Below, one piece after another: positions 35,090-42,642 of a stretch of DNA of 64,000 nucleotides. The position numbers and the translations under genes are program-made. Below the pieces are notes generated by a model. It was not told the DNA's origin. It ran no database searches and was given only the letters and a program-made list of their open reading frames with translations. Source of the stretch: JANNSX01 sp041397825. Lineage in GTDB: Bacteria > Pseudomonadota > Alphaproteobacteria > Rhizobiales > Hyphomicrobiaceae. Location: contig JAWKVX010000003.1 in assembly GCA_041397825.1 (NCBI GenBank), positions 744,001-808,000 of the forward strand, given 5' to 3'. Numbering within the stretch: the stretch's first letter is position 1; the number at the start of each line of letters is the position of its first letter.

Positions 35090-35121
35090 AGGGCCCGTGA
35101 TCTCGCGGGCCCTTTCGTTTT
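35090..35121 (+). terminator. Rho-independent terminator after the solute-binding protein gene
   Basis: AGGGCCCG at 35090-35097 pairs with CGGGCCCT at 35106-35113 across an 8-base loop, followed by TTCGTTTTC. It isolates the binding-protein gene from the enolase-type gene 50 bases further on. Confidence 0.75.
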
Positions 35122-35169
35122 CGGCCGCAGCGGGATAGTGAGAGTGGCGAAACTGGCTGGAGGCGCAGC

Positions 35170-36360
35170 ATGAAAGTCAAGGACCTCAAGACCTTCGTGG
35201 TCGGCAATCCGCCACCCGGGTTCGGCGGCCGCTATTTCATCTTCGTCAAGCTCACCACGGACGACGGCATCTCGGGCATCGGCGAGGTTTACTGCGACAC
35301 GTTTGGCCCGAAGGTGATCGAGGCGATGATCGCCGACATGTTCGAGCGGCATGTCGCCGGCATGGACCCGTTCCATACCGAGACGCTGTGGCGCAAGGCC
35401 TACGGCTCGGGCTTTACGCTGAGGCCGGATGCGTCGGTGATGGGCGTGCTCTCCAGCTTCGACATCGCGCTATGGGATATCAAGGGCAAGGCGCTCGGCA
35501 AGCCGGTGTATGAGCTCTTGGGTGGCCGCGTGCACGAGCGCATCCGTTCCTATACCTATATCTATCCAACGGCCCAGCAGGACGACAGCATCTATTGGAA
35601 CGCGGAAGCTTCCGCCGAGCGCGCCGCCCACTACGTCAAACTCGGCTTCACCGGCATCAAGTTCGATCCGGCGGCACCTTACTCGGTGTTCGATCCGCGC
35701 CAGCCGTCGCAGGAGAGTCTGGCGCTGTGCGAAAAATTCGTACGCCTCATTCGCGAGGCGGTCGGCACCAAGGCCGACCTCCTGTTCGGCACGCATGGGC
35801 AGTTCACCGTCTCCGGTGCCATCCGGCTTGCCAAGCGCCTCGAGCCGTATGATCCGCTCTGGTTCGAGGAGCCGACGCCGCCGGAGATGCCGGAGGAGAT
35901 GGCGCTCGTGGCAAGAGGCACCTCAATTCCGATCGCGACCGGTGAGCGGCTTACGACCAAATACGAGTTCCAGCGCGTGCTTGCTTGCCGCGCGGCCTCG
36001 ATCCTGCAATTCGCGATCGGACGCGTCGGCGGGCTGACGGAAGCCAAGAAGATCGCCGCCATGGCCGAGACGCACTACGCGCAGATCGCGCCGCATCTCT
36101 ATTGCGGTCCTGTCGAAGGTGCCGCCAACGTCCAGCTCGCCGCGTCAATTCCGAACTTCCTCATCCTGGAGAGCATCGAGACCTGGGGCGGCTTCCACGC
36201 CAAAATCCTCAAGAAGCCGGTGCGCTGGGAGGAGGGCTACGTGATCCCTTCGAGCGAACCCGGCCTCGGCATCGAGCTCGACGAGGCGGTCGCGGCAGCC
36301 CATCCCTACAGGGACAACGCGGTGCATCTCGACATGCGAATGACGCCGATCAACGTGTGA
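35170..36360 (+). CDS. Mandelate racemase/muconate lactonizing enzyme family protein
   Basis: Enolase-superfamily enzyme of 396 residues that would abstract a proton alpha to a carboxylate, probably a sugar-acid dehydratase. The capping domain has FVVGNPPPGFGGRYFIFVKL. In the barrel are TGIKFDP, a metal-ligand-type motif in LWFEEPTPPEMPEEM, ATGERL with the next Glu ligand, and IAPHLYCGPVEGAANVQLA with the catalytic His region. The usual KxK base is replaced by the GIKFDP segment, so the exact subgroup is unclear. The upstream orphan binding protein may supply a related substrate. Confidence 0.88.
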   Translation: MKVKDLKTFVVGNPPPGFGGRYFIFVKLTTDDGISGIGEVYCDTFGPKVIEAMIADMFERHVAGMDPFHTETLWRKAYGSGFTLRPDASVMGVLSSFDIALWDIKGKALGKPVYELLGGRVHERIRSYTYIYPTAQQDDSIYWNAEASAERAAHYVKLGFTGIKFDPAAPYSVFDPRQPSQESLALCEKFVRLIREAVGTKADLLFGTHGQFTVSGAIRLAKRLEPYDPLWFEEPTPPEMPEEMALVARGTSIPIATGERLTTKYEFQRVLACRAASILQFAIGRVGGLTEAKKIAAMAETHYAQIAPHLYCGPVEGAANVQLAASIPNFLILESIETWGGFHAKILKKPVRWEEGYVIPSSEPGLGIELDEAVAAAHPYRDNAVHLDMRMTPINV

Positions 36361-36636
36361 CGGACGCTGTTACACGATTTGGCAAGGGTGGGCGCAACTG
36401 CAGCGCAAAGCCTGTTGACAGCCGCAGCCGTCATCGCGTACCCCCCGACGCCATGAACCGCTCCCTGACCAGCATCTTACGCTCGTATTCGAGCCTATCC
36501 GCCTCGCGACTTCATTGTCGCTGAGACCGCTGGACGTCTGTGCCGCGCCCTAGTGCGCAATCGCCACCCCGCGATGACGTGACTGTCCTCTGCCTTGAAG
36601 GTGGACGCCGGTCATAGGGGTTCATGACACCAGTCC
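36361..36636. other. Non-coding region upstream of the tRNA-like array
   Basis: No convincing gene. TTGACA at 36415-36420 with a weak -10 near 36438 could be a promoter reading towards the tRNA-like array. A small dyad GTCAT/ATGAC (36611-36615, 36624-36628) lies just before the first tRNA-like element. Hairpins GCTCG-TATT-CGAGC and GCGAC-TTCATT-GTCGC near 36490-36525 have no assigned role. Confidence 0.35.
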
Positions 36637-36714
36637 GCCCTCGGAGCCCAACCGGCAGGAGGCACCGCACTCAGAATGCGGTCAGTGCTCGTTCGAATCG
36701 AGCCGAGGGCACCA
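36637..36714 (+). tRNA. tRNA-like sequence 1, anticodon CAG (Leu codon), short variable loop
   Basis: 78 bases that fold fully: acceptor GCCCTCG/CGAGGGC with discriminator A and encoded CCA, D-loop with GG (AACCGGCAGG), anticodon stem CCGCA/TGCGG with loop CTCAGAA (anticodon CAG), and T-arm GCTCG-TTCGAAT-CGAGC. The D-stem has one mismatch. The anticodon reads a leucine codon, but bacterial tRNA-Leu has a long variable arm and this has only five bases (TCAGT). It therefore may not be charged with leucine. First of three tandem elements. Confidence 0.55.
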
Positions 36715-36719
36715 CATCC

Positions 36720-36796
36720 GCTCGTTTAGCCCAATCGGCAGAGGCGCCCGGCTCAAACCCGGCCAAGTCCCGGTTGGAATCCGGGAGCGAGCACCA
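36720..36796 (+). tRNA. tRNA-like sequence 2, anticodon CAA (Leu codon), short variable loop
   Basis: 77 bases beginning five bases after element 1. Acceptor GCTCGTT/AGCGAGC, discriminator A and encoded CCA; D-arm GCCC-AATCGGCAG-AGGC; anticodon stem with four pairs (CCGG/CCGG, outer C-C mismatch) and loop CTCAAAC (anticodon CAA); T-arm CCCGG-TTGGAAT-CCGGG. The T-loop has G where the nearly invariant C56 should be, and the variable loop is five bases. These departures suggest a degenerate or specialised tRNA. Confidence 0.45.
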
Positions 36797-36799
36797 GAA

Positions 36800-36889
36800 G
36801 GGTCCCCGTCCTTCCAACCGGCTGTAACCCGGCGGGCTATGAAAGAGGGAGGTGGTGGCCGAGAGGTTCGATTCCTCGGGGACTCACCA
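36800..36889 (+). pseudogene. tRNA-like sequence 3, aberrant (possible anticodon GTA), missing D-arm
   Basis: 90 bases, three bases after element 2. A 7-base acceptor GGGTCCC/GGGACTC with A and CCA, and a T-arm (AGAGG-TTCGATT-CCTCG, four of five pairs), are clear. A hairpin CCGG-CTGTAAC-CCGG could be an anticodon arm (GTA). Only 11 bases separate it from the acceptor, so there is no normal D-arm. About 29 bases follow, including GGTGGCCGAGAGG, which looks like the 5' part of a class II tRNA. It may be a rearranged tRNA relic. Confidence 0.35.
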
Positions 36890-36953
36890 ATGCTGGCCGG
36901 TCGAGGCTGGCGTCCGCGGCATGCCGCATCGACGGCGCTTGTGTCACCCGGTA

Positions 36954-36978
36954 TGCAGCCTGCCGGGAAGAGGCTGCA
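36954..36978. other. Stem-loop between the tRNA-like array and the next gene
   Basis: TGCAGCCT at 36954-36961 and AGGCTGCA at 36971-36978 form a perfect 8-base stem with a 9-base loop. No T-run follows. It could end the array transcript or form a hairpin in the leader of the dehydrogenase gene, whose ATG is 25 bases on. Confidence 0.4.
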
Positions 36979-37002
36979 GGCTTGCATGGGAGGATCACGC
37001 GA

Positions 37003-37911
37003 ATGCGCTATGGCTATATCGGTCTCGGCAATCTCGGCGAGCATCTCGCCATGAGCCTGGTCAAGGCGGGCTATCAGGTGACCGTCAGCGACCTCAACAA
37101 GGCATCGGCCGGACGGCTTGTCGAGGCCGGAGCAAAATGGGCCGACACGCCGAAGGCTGTCGGTCACGAGAGCGATGCCGTCTTCACCTGCCTGCCCTCG
37201 CCGAAAGCCTCCGAGGCCGTGCTGACGGGCAAGAACGGCCTGCTCGCCGGCCTCAAGCACGGCGGCGCCTGGATCGAGAACTCGACGCTCGGGCGCGAGG
37301 AGACGTTGCGGCTTGCCGAGATCGCCAGGGCAGCCGGCATCGAGACGCTGGAAGCGCCGGTGACGGGCGGCGTGCATCTGGCCGCGCACGGCAAGATCAC
37401 CGTCCTCGCGGGGGGCGACAAGGCGCTCTTCGAGGCTCATAAGCCGGCGCTCGAGGCCATGGGTGGCAAGCTCTTCCATATGGGGCCGCTCGGCTCGGCG
37501 GCGATCATCAAGGTCATCACCAACATGCTGGCCTTCATCCATCTGGTTGCCGACGGCGAGGCCTTGATGCTGGCGAAACGGGCCGGCCTCGATCTGGGCC
37601 AGGCCTGGCATGCCATCACCGCTTCCTCCGGCACGAGCTTCGTGCACGAGACGGAAGGCCAGCTCATCCTCAACGGCAGCTACGACATCGGCTTCACGAA
37701 TGATCTGACGCTCAAGGACATCGGCTTTGCCATGGGCTTCGGGCGGGAGTTCGGCGTTCCGCTGAAGCTCGCCGGGCTGACCGAGCAGATCTTCGTCGAG
37801 GGCAAGGAGGCCTATGGCGGCGGCGCGCAATCGACGAGCATCGTGCGCCTGCTGGAGGACGCTCTCAAGACCGATCTCAGGGCCCCGGGCTTCCCGGCCA
37901 AGCTCGTTTGA
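37003..37911 (+). CDS. NAD(P)-dependent oxidoreductase, 3-hydroxyisobutyrate dehydrogenase family
   Basis: Beta-hydroxyacid dehydrogenase of 302 residues. The N-terminal Rossmann motif is YIGLGNLGEHLAMSLVKAGY, the substrate motif is LEAPVTGGVHLAAHGKITVL, and the catalytic Lys lies in LGSAAIIKVITNMLAFIHLV (K-x-x-x-N). The C-terminal helical domain has LTLKDIGFAMGFGREFGVPL. Family members act on 3-hydroxyisobutyrate, tartronate semialdehyde or glyoxylate. The ATG at 37003 has GGGAGGA about 10 bases upstream. With the enolase-type gene nearby, a sugar-acid route is possible but unproven. Confidence 0.9.
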   Translation: MRYGYIGLGNLGEHLAMSLVKAGYQVTVSDLNKASAGRLVEAGAKWADTPKAVGHESDAVFTCLPSPKASEAVLTGKNGLLAGLKHGGAWIENSTLGREETLRLAEIARAAGIETLEAPVTGGVHLAAHGKITVLAGGDKALFEAHKPALEAMGGKLFHMGPLGSAAIIKVITNMLAFIHLVADGEALMLAKRAGLDLGQAWHAITASSGTSFVHETEGQLILNGSYDIGFTNDLTLKDIGFAMGFGREFGVPLKLAGLTEQIFVEGKEAYGGGAQSTSIVRLLEDALKTDLRAPGFPAKLV

Positions 37912-38008
37912 GGTCGGCAAGGCGGCTTGAGCGCATGCGCAACTCTTCTTGCCCAATCCGTCGACGCACCCTATCAAGCCGACAGTCGCAAACCGCTCTC
38001 GAGGGAAG

Positions 38009-39319
38009 ATGTCGCTCAACATCTGCATGATCGGTGCGGGCTATGTCGGGCTCGTCTCGGCGGCCTGTTTCTCGGAGTTCGGCTGGCGCGTGACCTGTGT
38101 CGACAAGGACGAGTCACGGGTCGCGGGACTCGTCCGGGGCGAAGTGCCGATCTACGAGCCAGGGCTCGATAGCCTGCTCGCCCGCAATCTCGAGGCCGGG
38201 CGGATCATCTTCACCGGTACGCTCGACCCTGCAGTTCGCGAGGCCGATGTCATCTTCCTCGCCGTCGGCACGCCGATGCGGCGCGGCGATGGCCATGCCG
38301 ATCTCAGCTATGTCTTCCAGGCCGTCGAGGAGATTGCGCCGCATCTCGACGGCTTCACCGTGGTGATAACCAAGTCGACCGTGCCCGTCGGCACGAGCCG
38401 CGAAATCGAGCGCCGCTTGAAGGCGCTTCGGCCGGACGCCGATGTCGCCGTCTGCTCAAACCCCGAGTTCTTGCGAGAGGGCTCGGCCATCCAGGACTTT
38501 ACACATCCAGATCGGGTCCTGGTCGGCTACGACGATCCACGCGCCCGCGAGGTCATGGAGCGGCTCTACAAGCCGTTGGCTCTGAGAAGCGCTCCGGTCA
38601 TGTTCACCAGCCGTGAAAGCGCGGAGCTGGCGAAATACGCCGCCAATGCCTTCCTGGCCATGAAGATCAGCTTCATCAACGAGATCGCTGATGTCTGTGA
38701 GGCCGTGGGCGCCAATGTGCAGGAGGTGGCGAGCGCGATCGGTGCCGATCGCCGCATCGGCGACAAGTTCCTGCACCCGGGACCCGGATACGGCGGCTCG
38801 TGCTTTCCGAAGGATGTCTCGGCGCTGATCCGCACCGCGCGCGAGGCCAAGACGCCGGTCTCGATCATCGAGGCGGTGCAGCGCGTCAACGACGAGCGCA
38901 AGATCGGCATTGCCTCGCGCATCCAGGCGGCGGCGGGCGGCGATCTCAAGGGCAAGAGGGTCGCGATCCTCGGGGTCACCTTCAAGCCAAATACCGACGA
39001 CATGCGCGACGCGCCGAGTCTCGTCGTCGTGCCCATGCTGCAGGAGCGCGGCGCGACGGTCGCCGTCTACGATCCGCAAGGCGAGCGGCATGGCTCCGAG
39101 GCGTTGCCCGGCGTGGTCTGGGCGGGATCGGCGCTCGAGGCCGTCGAGGGGGCCGACATCGTCGTCGTGCTGACGGAATGGAATGAGTTCCGCGCCCTCG
39201 ACCTGGGCGAGGTCAAGCGGCGGATGCGTGGCACGGTCATGGTCGATACGCGCAACATCTATCCGCCCCAGGATCCGCGTTCGGCCGGGCTCGACTATGT
39301 GAGCATCGGCAGGCCCTGA
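38009..39319 (+). CDS. ugd: UDP-glucose 6-dehydrogenase
   Basis: Oxidises UDP-glucose to UDP-glucuronate for polysaccharide or lipid A-type glycans. The 436-residue protein starts with the NAD motif CMIGAGYVGLVSAACFSEFG. It then shows ITKSTVPVGTSREIE, NPEFLREGSAI, the active-site HPGPGYGGSCFPKD with the catalytic Cys, and ILGVTFKPNTDDMRDAPS in the UDP-binding domain. The ATG at 38009 follows GAGGGAAG closely. No glycosyltransferase genes are adjacent. Confidence 0.95.
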   Translation: MSLNICMIGAGYVGLVSAACFSEFGWRVTCVDKDESRVAGLVRGEVPIYEPGLDSLLARNLEAGRIIFTGTLDPAVREADVIFLAVGTPMRRGDGHADLSYVFQAVEEIAPHLDGFTVVITKSTVPVGTSREIERRLKALRPDADVAVCSNPEFLREGSAIQDFTHPDRVLVGYDDPRAREVMERLYKPLALRSAPVMFTSRESAELAKYAANAFLAMKISFINEIADVCEAVGANVQEVASAIGADRRIGDKFLHPGPGYGGSCFPKDVSALIRTAREAKTPVSIIEAVQRVNDERKIGIASRIQAAAGGDLKGKRVAILGVTFKPNTDDMRDAPSLVVVPMLQERGATVAVYDPQGERHGSEALPGVVWAGSALEAVEGADIVVVLTEWNEFRALDLGEVKRRMRGTVMVDTRNIYPPQDPRSAGLDYVSIGRP

Positions 39320-39389
39320 GGTCGGCGGGTCGTCCAAGGTCTCGCGGTGATGTCCGGTGCGTGACCGCACCCCGGCCGCCAGATGGCGA

Positions 39390-40352
39390 TCAACGCATGC
39401 TGATGGCCGAGCGCTTCATCCATCGCCGATATGCCGCGGAGGCGCCGAGCCGGCGCTTCTTCTTTCCCGGCTTTGCGACGGCGGAGGTAGTGCTCGATTT
39501 CGGCACGCCGAGGCCATATTTGGGAACGCTCCAACGCGTCTTGCGGGCGGCGATCGTCTTTCGCGGACGCTTGGCGGTCGACAGGACGGCAATCGTCGTC
39601 CGGACCGGCAGGGCGACCGCGGCTCTCTTTCGGGTAGGCGTGGCCGCTCCGGCGTCGCTCGACACCGAGGCTGCGGCGACCTCGGGCTCCGGCCGATCCG
39701 CATCCTCGCTCGCCGGCTGAACGGCCGCCATCTCCTCGTTCGGCGCGCAGCGACCGTGCGCGTCGGGGGCCGTGCCCGATGGGCAGCCGACGCCGCAGGC
39801 CCGATCCTCGAACCGCTCCACGAGCATCAGCAGCACGCTGCTCGGCGTGTCGACCGGGAGGTCGGCCTCGATCCGCTCCGCGAAGCTTTGCATGGCCCGT
39901 CGCGAGTCCTTGCCCCAAATGCCATCGACAGCCGAGCGCAGGCAGCCGACGCGCCGCAACTCGCGCTGTAGGCTGCGGGCCAGCGCCGCCATGACTTTCT
40001 CGTCCTCTCCGTCGACAGTCTGATCCACCGGTGCGTCAGGCACCTCGGTCTCGGACGGAGGAGTGGCCTCCACCGACGTCACTGCAGAAACCGTGGTCAC
40101 TGGAGCCGCTGGCTCGGTGCCCTGCAGTTCGGCATCGTCGATCTCCGGCACGGAGCGCGGAAGGACGGTGACGGCAAAATCGAGCAGCGCGACGCTCCGG
40201 GAGAGCAGGGAGCGCGGCTCGTCGATGGACACGGCGCGTGTCATGACCTGCGCCGTCTTGGCGGTGTCGTCGGGGAGCTCGGTCGTGGGCAGAACCTGAC
40301 TGAGACCCCAGATTGCGGTGACTGCGGACAAGAGGGCGAGTGTTCTCAGCAT
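39390..40352 (-). CDS. Envelope protein with peptidoglycan-binding-like domain
   Basis: 320-residue protein. An N-terminal signal or anchor (TLALLSAVTAIWGLSQVL) is followed by an acidic linker. A domain with LQRELRRVGCLRSAVDGIWG (about residues 125-190) resembles a peptidoglycan-binding repeat (the x-G-x-W-G pattern) and is followed by a Cys-rich stretch (DRACGVGCPSGTAPDAHGRC). The C-terminal 110 residues are Lys/Arg/Ala-rich (RKRAAVALPVRTTIAVL, KPGKKKRRLG). Similar modules occur at the ends of alphaproteobacterial caspase-like proteins. No enzyme domain is visible. Start chosen at 40352 to give a proper signal. Confidence 0.6.
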   Translation of the reverse strand: MLRTLALLSAVTAIWGLSQVLPTTELPDDTAKTAQVMTRAVSIDEPRSLLSRSVALLDFAVTVLPRSVPEIDDAELQGTEPAAPVTTVSAVTSVEATPPSETEVPDAPVDQTVDGEDEKVMAALARSLQRELRRVGCLRSAVDGIWGKDSRRAMQSFAERIEADLPVDTPSSVLLMLVERFEDRACGVGCPSGTAPDAHGRCAPNEEMAAVQPASEDADRPEPEVAAASVSSDAGAATPTRKRAAVALPVRTTIAVLSTAKRPRKTIAARKTRWSVPKYGLGVPKSSTTSAVAKPGKKKRRLGASAAYRRWMKRSAISMR

Positions 40353-40427
40353 CCAACCAAACTCCTCAAGCGCACATCGGGCCACTCCGTGCGTCCCGCC
40401 CACTTTTCCGGTCTCGGCGACCGTCCC

Positions 40428-40640
40428 TCAATCGATGGGCGTTTGGTAAACTATAGTCAGCATCTCCGAGTGATCCCACCCCTCGGTGCCAAGAATCTGG
40501 GGTCCTGGAGTAAGTGTTTCGGCGATTGAGCCAAGCTCATCGGCAAAAAGCTCCGGTTCGGCGGAGAAATCGGCGAGTCCGTCTTCGGTGGAGACCACGC
40601 GGTCTGTGGCCCTCAGGTCACAGACGAATCCTGAGATCGG
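40428..40640 (-). CDS. Possible small hypothetical protein
   Basis: The C-terminal part of a minus-strand open frame has balanced, protein-like composition (VVSTEDGLADFSAEPELFAD, then LTPGPQILGTEGWD). The upstream part of the frame is Arg/Pro-rich and looks non-coding. No ATG start fits; a TTG near 40640 is possible. It could be the end of a decayed gene. Weak evidence. Confidence 0.25.
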   Translation of the reverse strand, partial: PISGFVCDLRATDRVVSTEDGLADFSAEPELFADELGSIAETLTPGPQILGTEGWDHSEMLTIVYQTPID

Positions 40641-40814
40641 CCGCAACGAGGAGATTTCGAGCCGCTTCGTCCCTCGGCATGGCGCCCCCGCGCGGGGAGA
40701 TCTCGTCGCCGAGGCGGGAGGTGCGGACGGATTACATGTTCGGAGCGTCGATATGTGGGGGTGCTGCCGGCGACGACGCACAAGATGCAGTGTCGTCCGG
40801 TCTTCGAGTCGGCC

Positions 40815-40836
40815 ACTGTGGATAATTATCCACAGT
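40815..40836. promoter_or_regulatory. 22-base perfect palindrome made of two inverted consensus DnaA boxes
   Basis: TGTGGATAA at 40816-40824 and TTATCCACA at 40827-40835 are both exact matches to the consensus DnaA box, set head to head with two bases between. The symmetry extends one base on each side, so 40815-40836 is a perfect dyad. Confidence 0.6.
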
Positions 40837-40991
40837 CCAGACAGCACGACACCAAGTCCGGCTGGTGGCGGCGCGGGCGCTGAGCAGCCGAGCCAAGCCA
40901 TTATTAATCTTCCACGAATCAGCTAGCGTTTGTCGCAAGGGGGCAAAAACAGCAGGCCCAGCGGGAGCGCGCGTCCGAGTTTTAGGGGAAA

Positions 40992-41000
40992 TTATCCACA
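40992..41000 (+). promoter_or_regulatory. Third consensus DnaA box
   Basis: TTATCCACA, an exact match to the consensus, 156 bases right of the palindromic pair and in the same non-coding region. Confidence 0.5.
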
Positions 41001-41239
41001 GCCTCGTTGCAATCAAGAGCTGTGCACCCTGACGACACGCCTTCGACTGGCCGATCACGGGACTGGCGTCGATAGCTGCATGAGGTCGTTCGGCCGGATC
41101 GTTTCGCGGTCCAGCTCGGCGGTATCAGGCAACTGAGGTGCTCCGCGATCCAGGCTTCGCCGTTCCGCCTCTGGGTATTCGTGCGTTCGTCGTGGCCTGG
41201 GCGATCCGGCTCCGGCCATTCAATCAGGGGGCAGAGCAG

Positions 41240-42412
41240 ATGAAACATGCTCTAGGTGTATTCGGCGTGATCGCCGCCGCCGCGTTATTGGCGGTCTCGG
41301 CCGCCATGAATTGGCGGTTCGGATTCAGTCTCGGAAAATCCGAGCTGGATGCGCAACTCTTGGGCGCGGCGAGCGTCGCCGCAGATGTGCTCAAGGCGCT
41401 CATACCTTTCTTCATTTTTGCCGCGATCAGAAACCGACAGTGGCCTCAGGCCGCTGCGGCGGGATTGCTCTGGGGCGTCGTTCTCACCTACTCGCTGACC
41501 TCGGCGCTGGGCTTCTCCGCCCTCAATCGCGCCGACACGCAAGGTCAGCGCAAGGCTGATGCGGCGACCTATGAGAGCATTAAGGCCGATCTCGACAAGG
41601 CCCGCGAGCAGCTTGCCTGGGTGCCTCAGCACCGGCCGGCTGCGACGGTAGAGGCCGAGATCGCGGCCAAGAAGCAGTCGAAACGCTGGCGCTCGACCTC
41701 CGAGTGCAGCGATGCGACGACCAATGCGAGCCTGGCGTTCTGCCGCGAGATCAATCTGCTCGAGGCTGAGCTGGCTGCTGCTGTCGGCGCCTCTCAACTG
41801 CAAGAGCGCATCGACAGCCTGAGGACGAGCCTTGCGGCGGCAACCTCTGCCGTGGCTCTGTCGGGCGCCGATCCGCAGGCCAAGGTGCTTGCCAATCTGT
41901 CGGGCCAGAACCAAGAGCTGATCGAGACCGGGCTCACCGTCATGGTGGCCATGCTCGTCGAGCTCGGGTCCTCGCTCGGCTTCTTCGTGGCCTTCTCGAC
42001 ATGGAAGCTCCACGAGCGGCGTGAGCCCGAGACCGTGGCGGTGGCCACGTCCGTGGCCGTGCCGGTCACCGGCGCCGTCTTCGGCGCCAACGACAACCGT
42101 ACCGCAGCGCCGGCGAAACTCGTCGCGCCGCAGACGGATGTCGAGCGATTTGCCAATGAACGAATTGAATCAGCTGAAGGAGACACACTCACTGCAACGG
42201 AACTCTATGAAGACTACTGCGATTGGTGCGAGGAGCATCGTCGCGAGAGAATGACGATGCCTGCATGGGGACGTCAGTTCAGCGAGCTCGGCTTCGCCAA
42301 GAAGAAGAGCCAGGGACTGATCCAATATGTCGGCATCAGGTTGCAGTCGGGAACTCAGAAGGCGATCGAAGGAGGGGTGAAGCTGCCAGAGCTGCCCCGA
42401 AGGGTTGCCTAG
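41240..42412 (+). CDS. Membrane protein with coiled coil and primase-like winged-helix C-terminus
   Basis: 390 residues from the ATG at 41240 (GGGGGCAGAGCAG upstream). Three N-terminal membrane helices (residues 4-22, 45-62, 68-90; for example AAGLLWGVVLTYSLTSALGF) are followed by a long helical, coiled-coil-type region with two Cys (STSECSDATT, LAFCREIN). A fourth helix (VMVAMLVELGSSLGFFVAFS) and a linker come next. The last 75 residues (ELYEDYCDWCEEHRRERMTM, then WGRQFSELGFAKKKSQG) resemble the winged-helix domain at the C-terminus of phage and plasmid D5-type primases. Function unknown. Codon and base use are slightly less GC-rich than neighbours. A terminator follows directly. Confidence 0.7.
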   Translation: MKHALGVFGVIAAAALLAVSAAMNWRFGFSLGKSELDAQLLGAASVAADVLKALIPFFIFAAIRNRQWPQAAAAGLLWGVVLTYSLTSALGFSALNRADTQGQRKADAATYESIKADLDKAREQLAWVPQHRPAATVEAEIAAKKQSKRWRSTSECSDATTNASLAFCREINLLEAELAAAVGASQLQERIDSLRTSLAAATSAVALSGADPQAKVLANLSGQNQELIETGLTVMVAMLVELGSSLGFFVAFSTWKLHERREPETVAVATSVAVPVTGAVFGANDNRTAAPAKLVAPQTDVERFANERIESAEGDTLTATELYEDYCDWCEEHRRERMTMPAWGRQFSELGFAKKKSQGLIQYVGIRLQSGTQKAIEGGVKLPELPRRVA

Positions 42413-42427
42413 GACTTAGCGAACGAG

Positions 42428-42457
42428 CGGCCGGCCTTCGGGCCGGCCGTTTCGTTT
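42428..42457 (+). terminator. Rho-independent terminator
   Basis: CGGCCGGCC at 42428-42436 and GGCCGGCCG at 42441-42449 form a perfect 9-base stem closed by a TTCG tetraloop, followed by TTTCGTTTC. It ends the membrane-protein gene. Confidence 0.88.
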
Positions 42458-42642
42458 CTGGAGGGTGGTCGCCGGAACGGGCGGCCACCCTCTCCTTTTT
42501 TCGGTGGGGCAGAAACGTCATAGTCGGGCCTTCTCCGTGCGGCATCGGCAGCAATGGACTTCTCATTCCACCGGCCGTGGGCTAAGCGATGAGGCCGAGC
42601 GCCGACGAGTCCGATGGGCGGGGCTTTGTGAGGGTGAGCGTG

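Larger units (their letters stand above)
40641..41239. other. Gene-poor region containing consensus DnaA boxes
   Basis: About 600 bases with no convincing gene and somewhat higher A+T than the flanks (for example CCATTATTAATCTTCC near 40900). It contains three perfect DnaA-box sequences listed separately. No iterons, rep gene or GATC/GANTC cluster was recognised. Confidence 0.4.

Noticed and set aside
36415..36443. TTGACA-based promoter for the tRNA-like array
   Set aside because: The -35 is consensus, but no acceptable -10 lies at 16-18 bases; kept only as a remark, not as a promoter call.
40486..40926. Plus-strand open frame through the gene-poor region
   Set aside because: Ser/Arg/Gly-rich composition, no start with a ribosome site, and it runs across the DnaA-box dyad.
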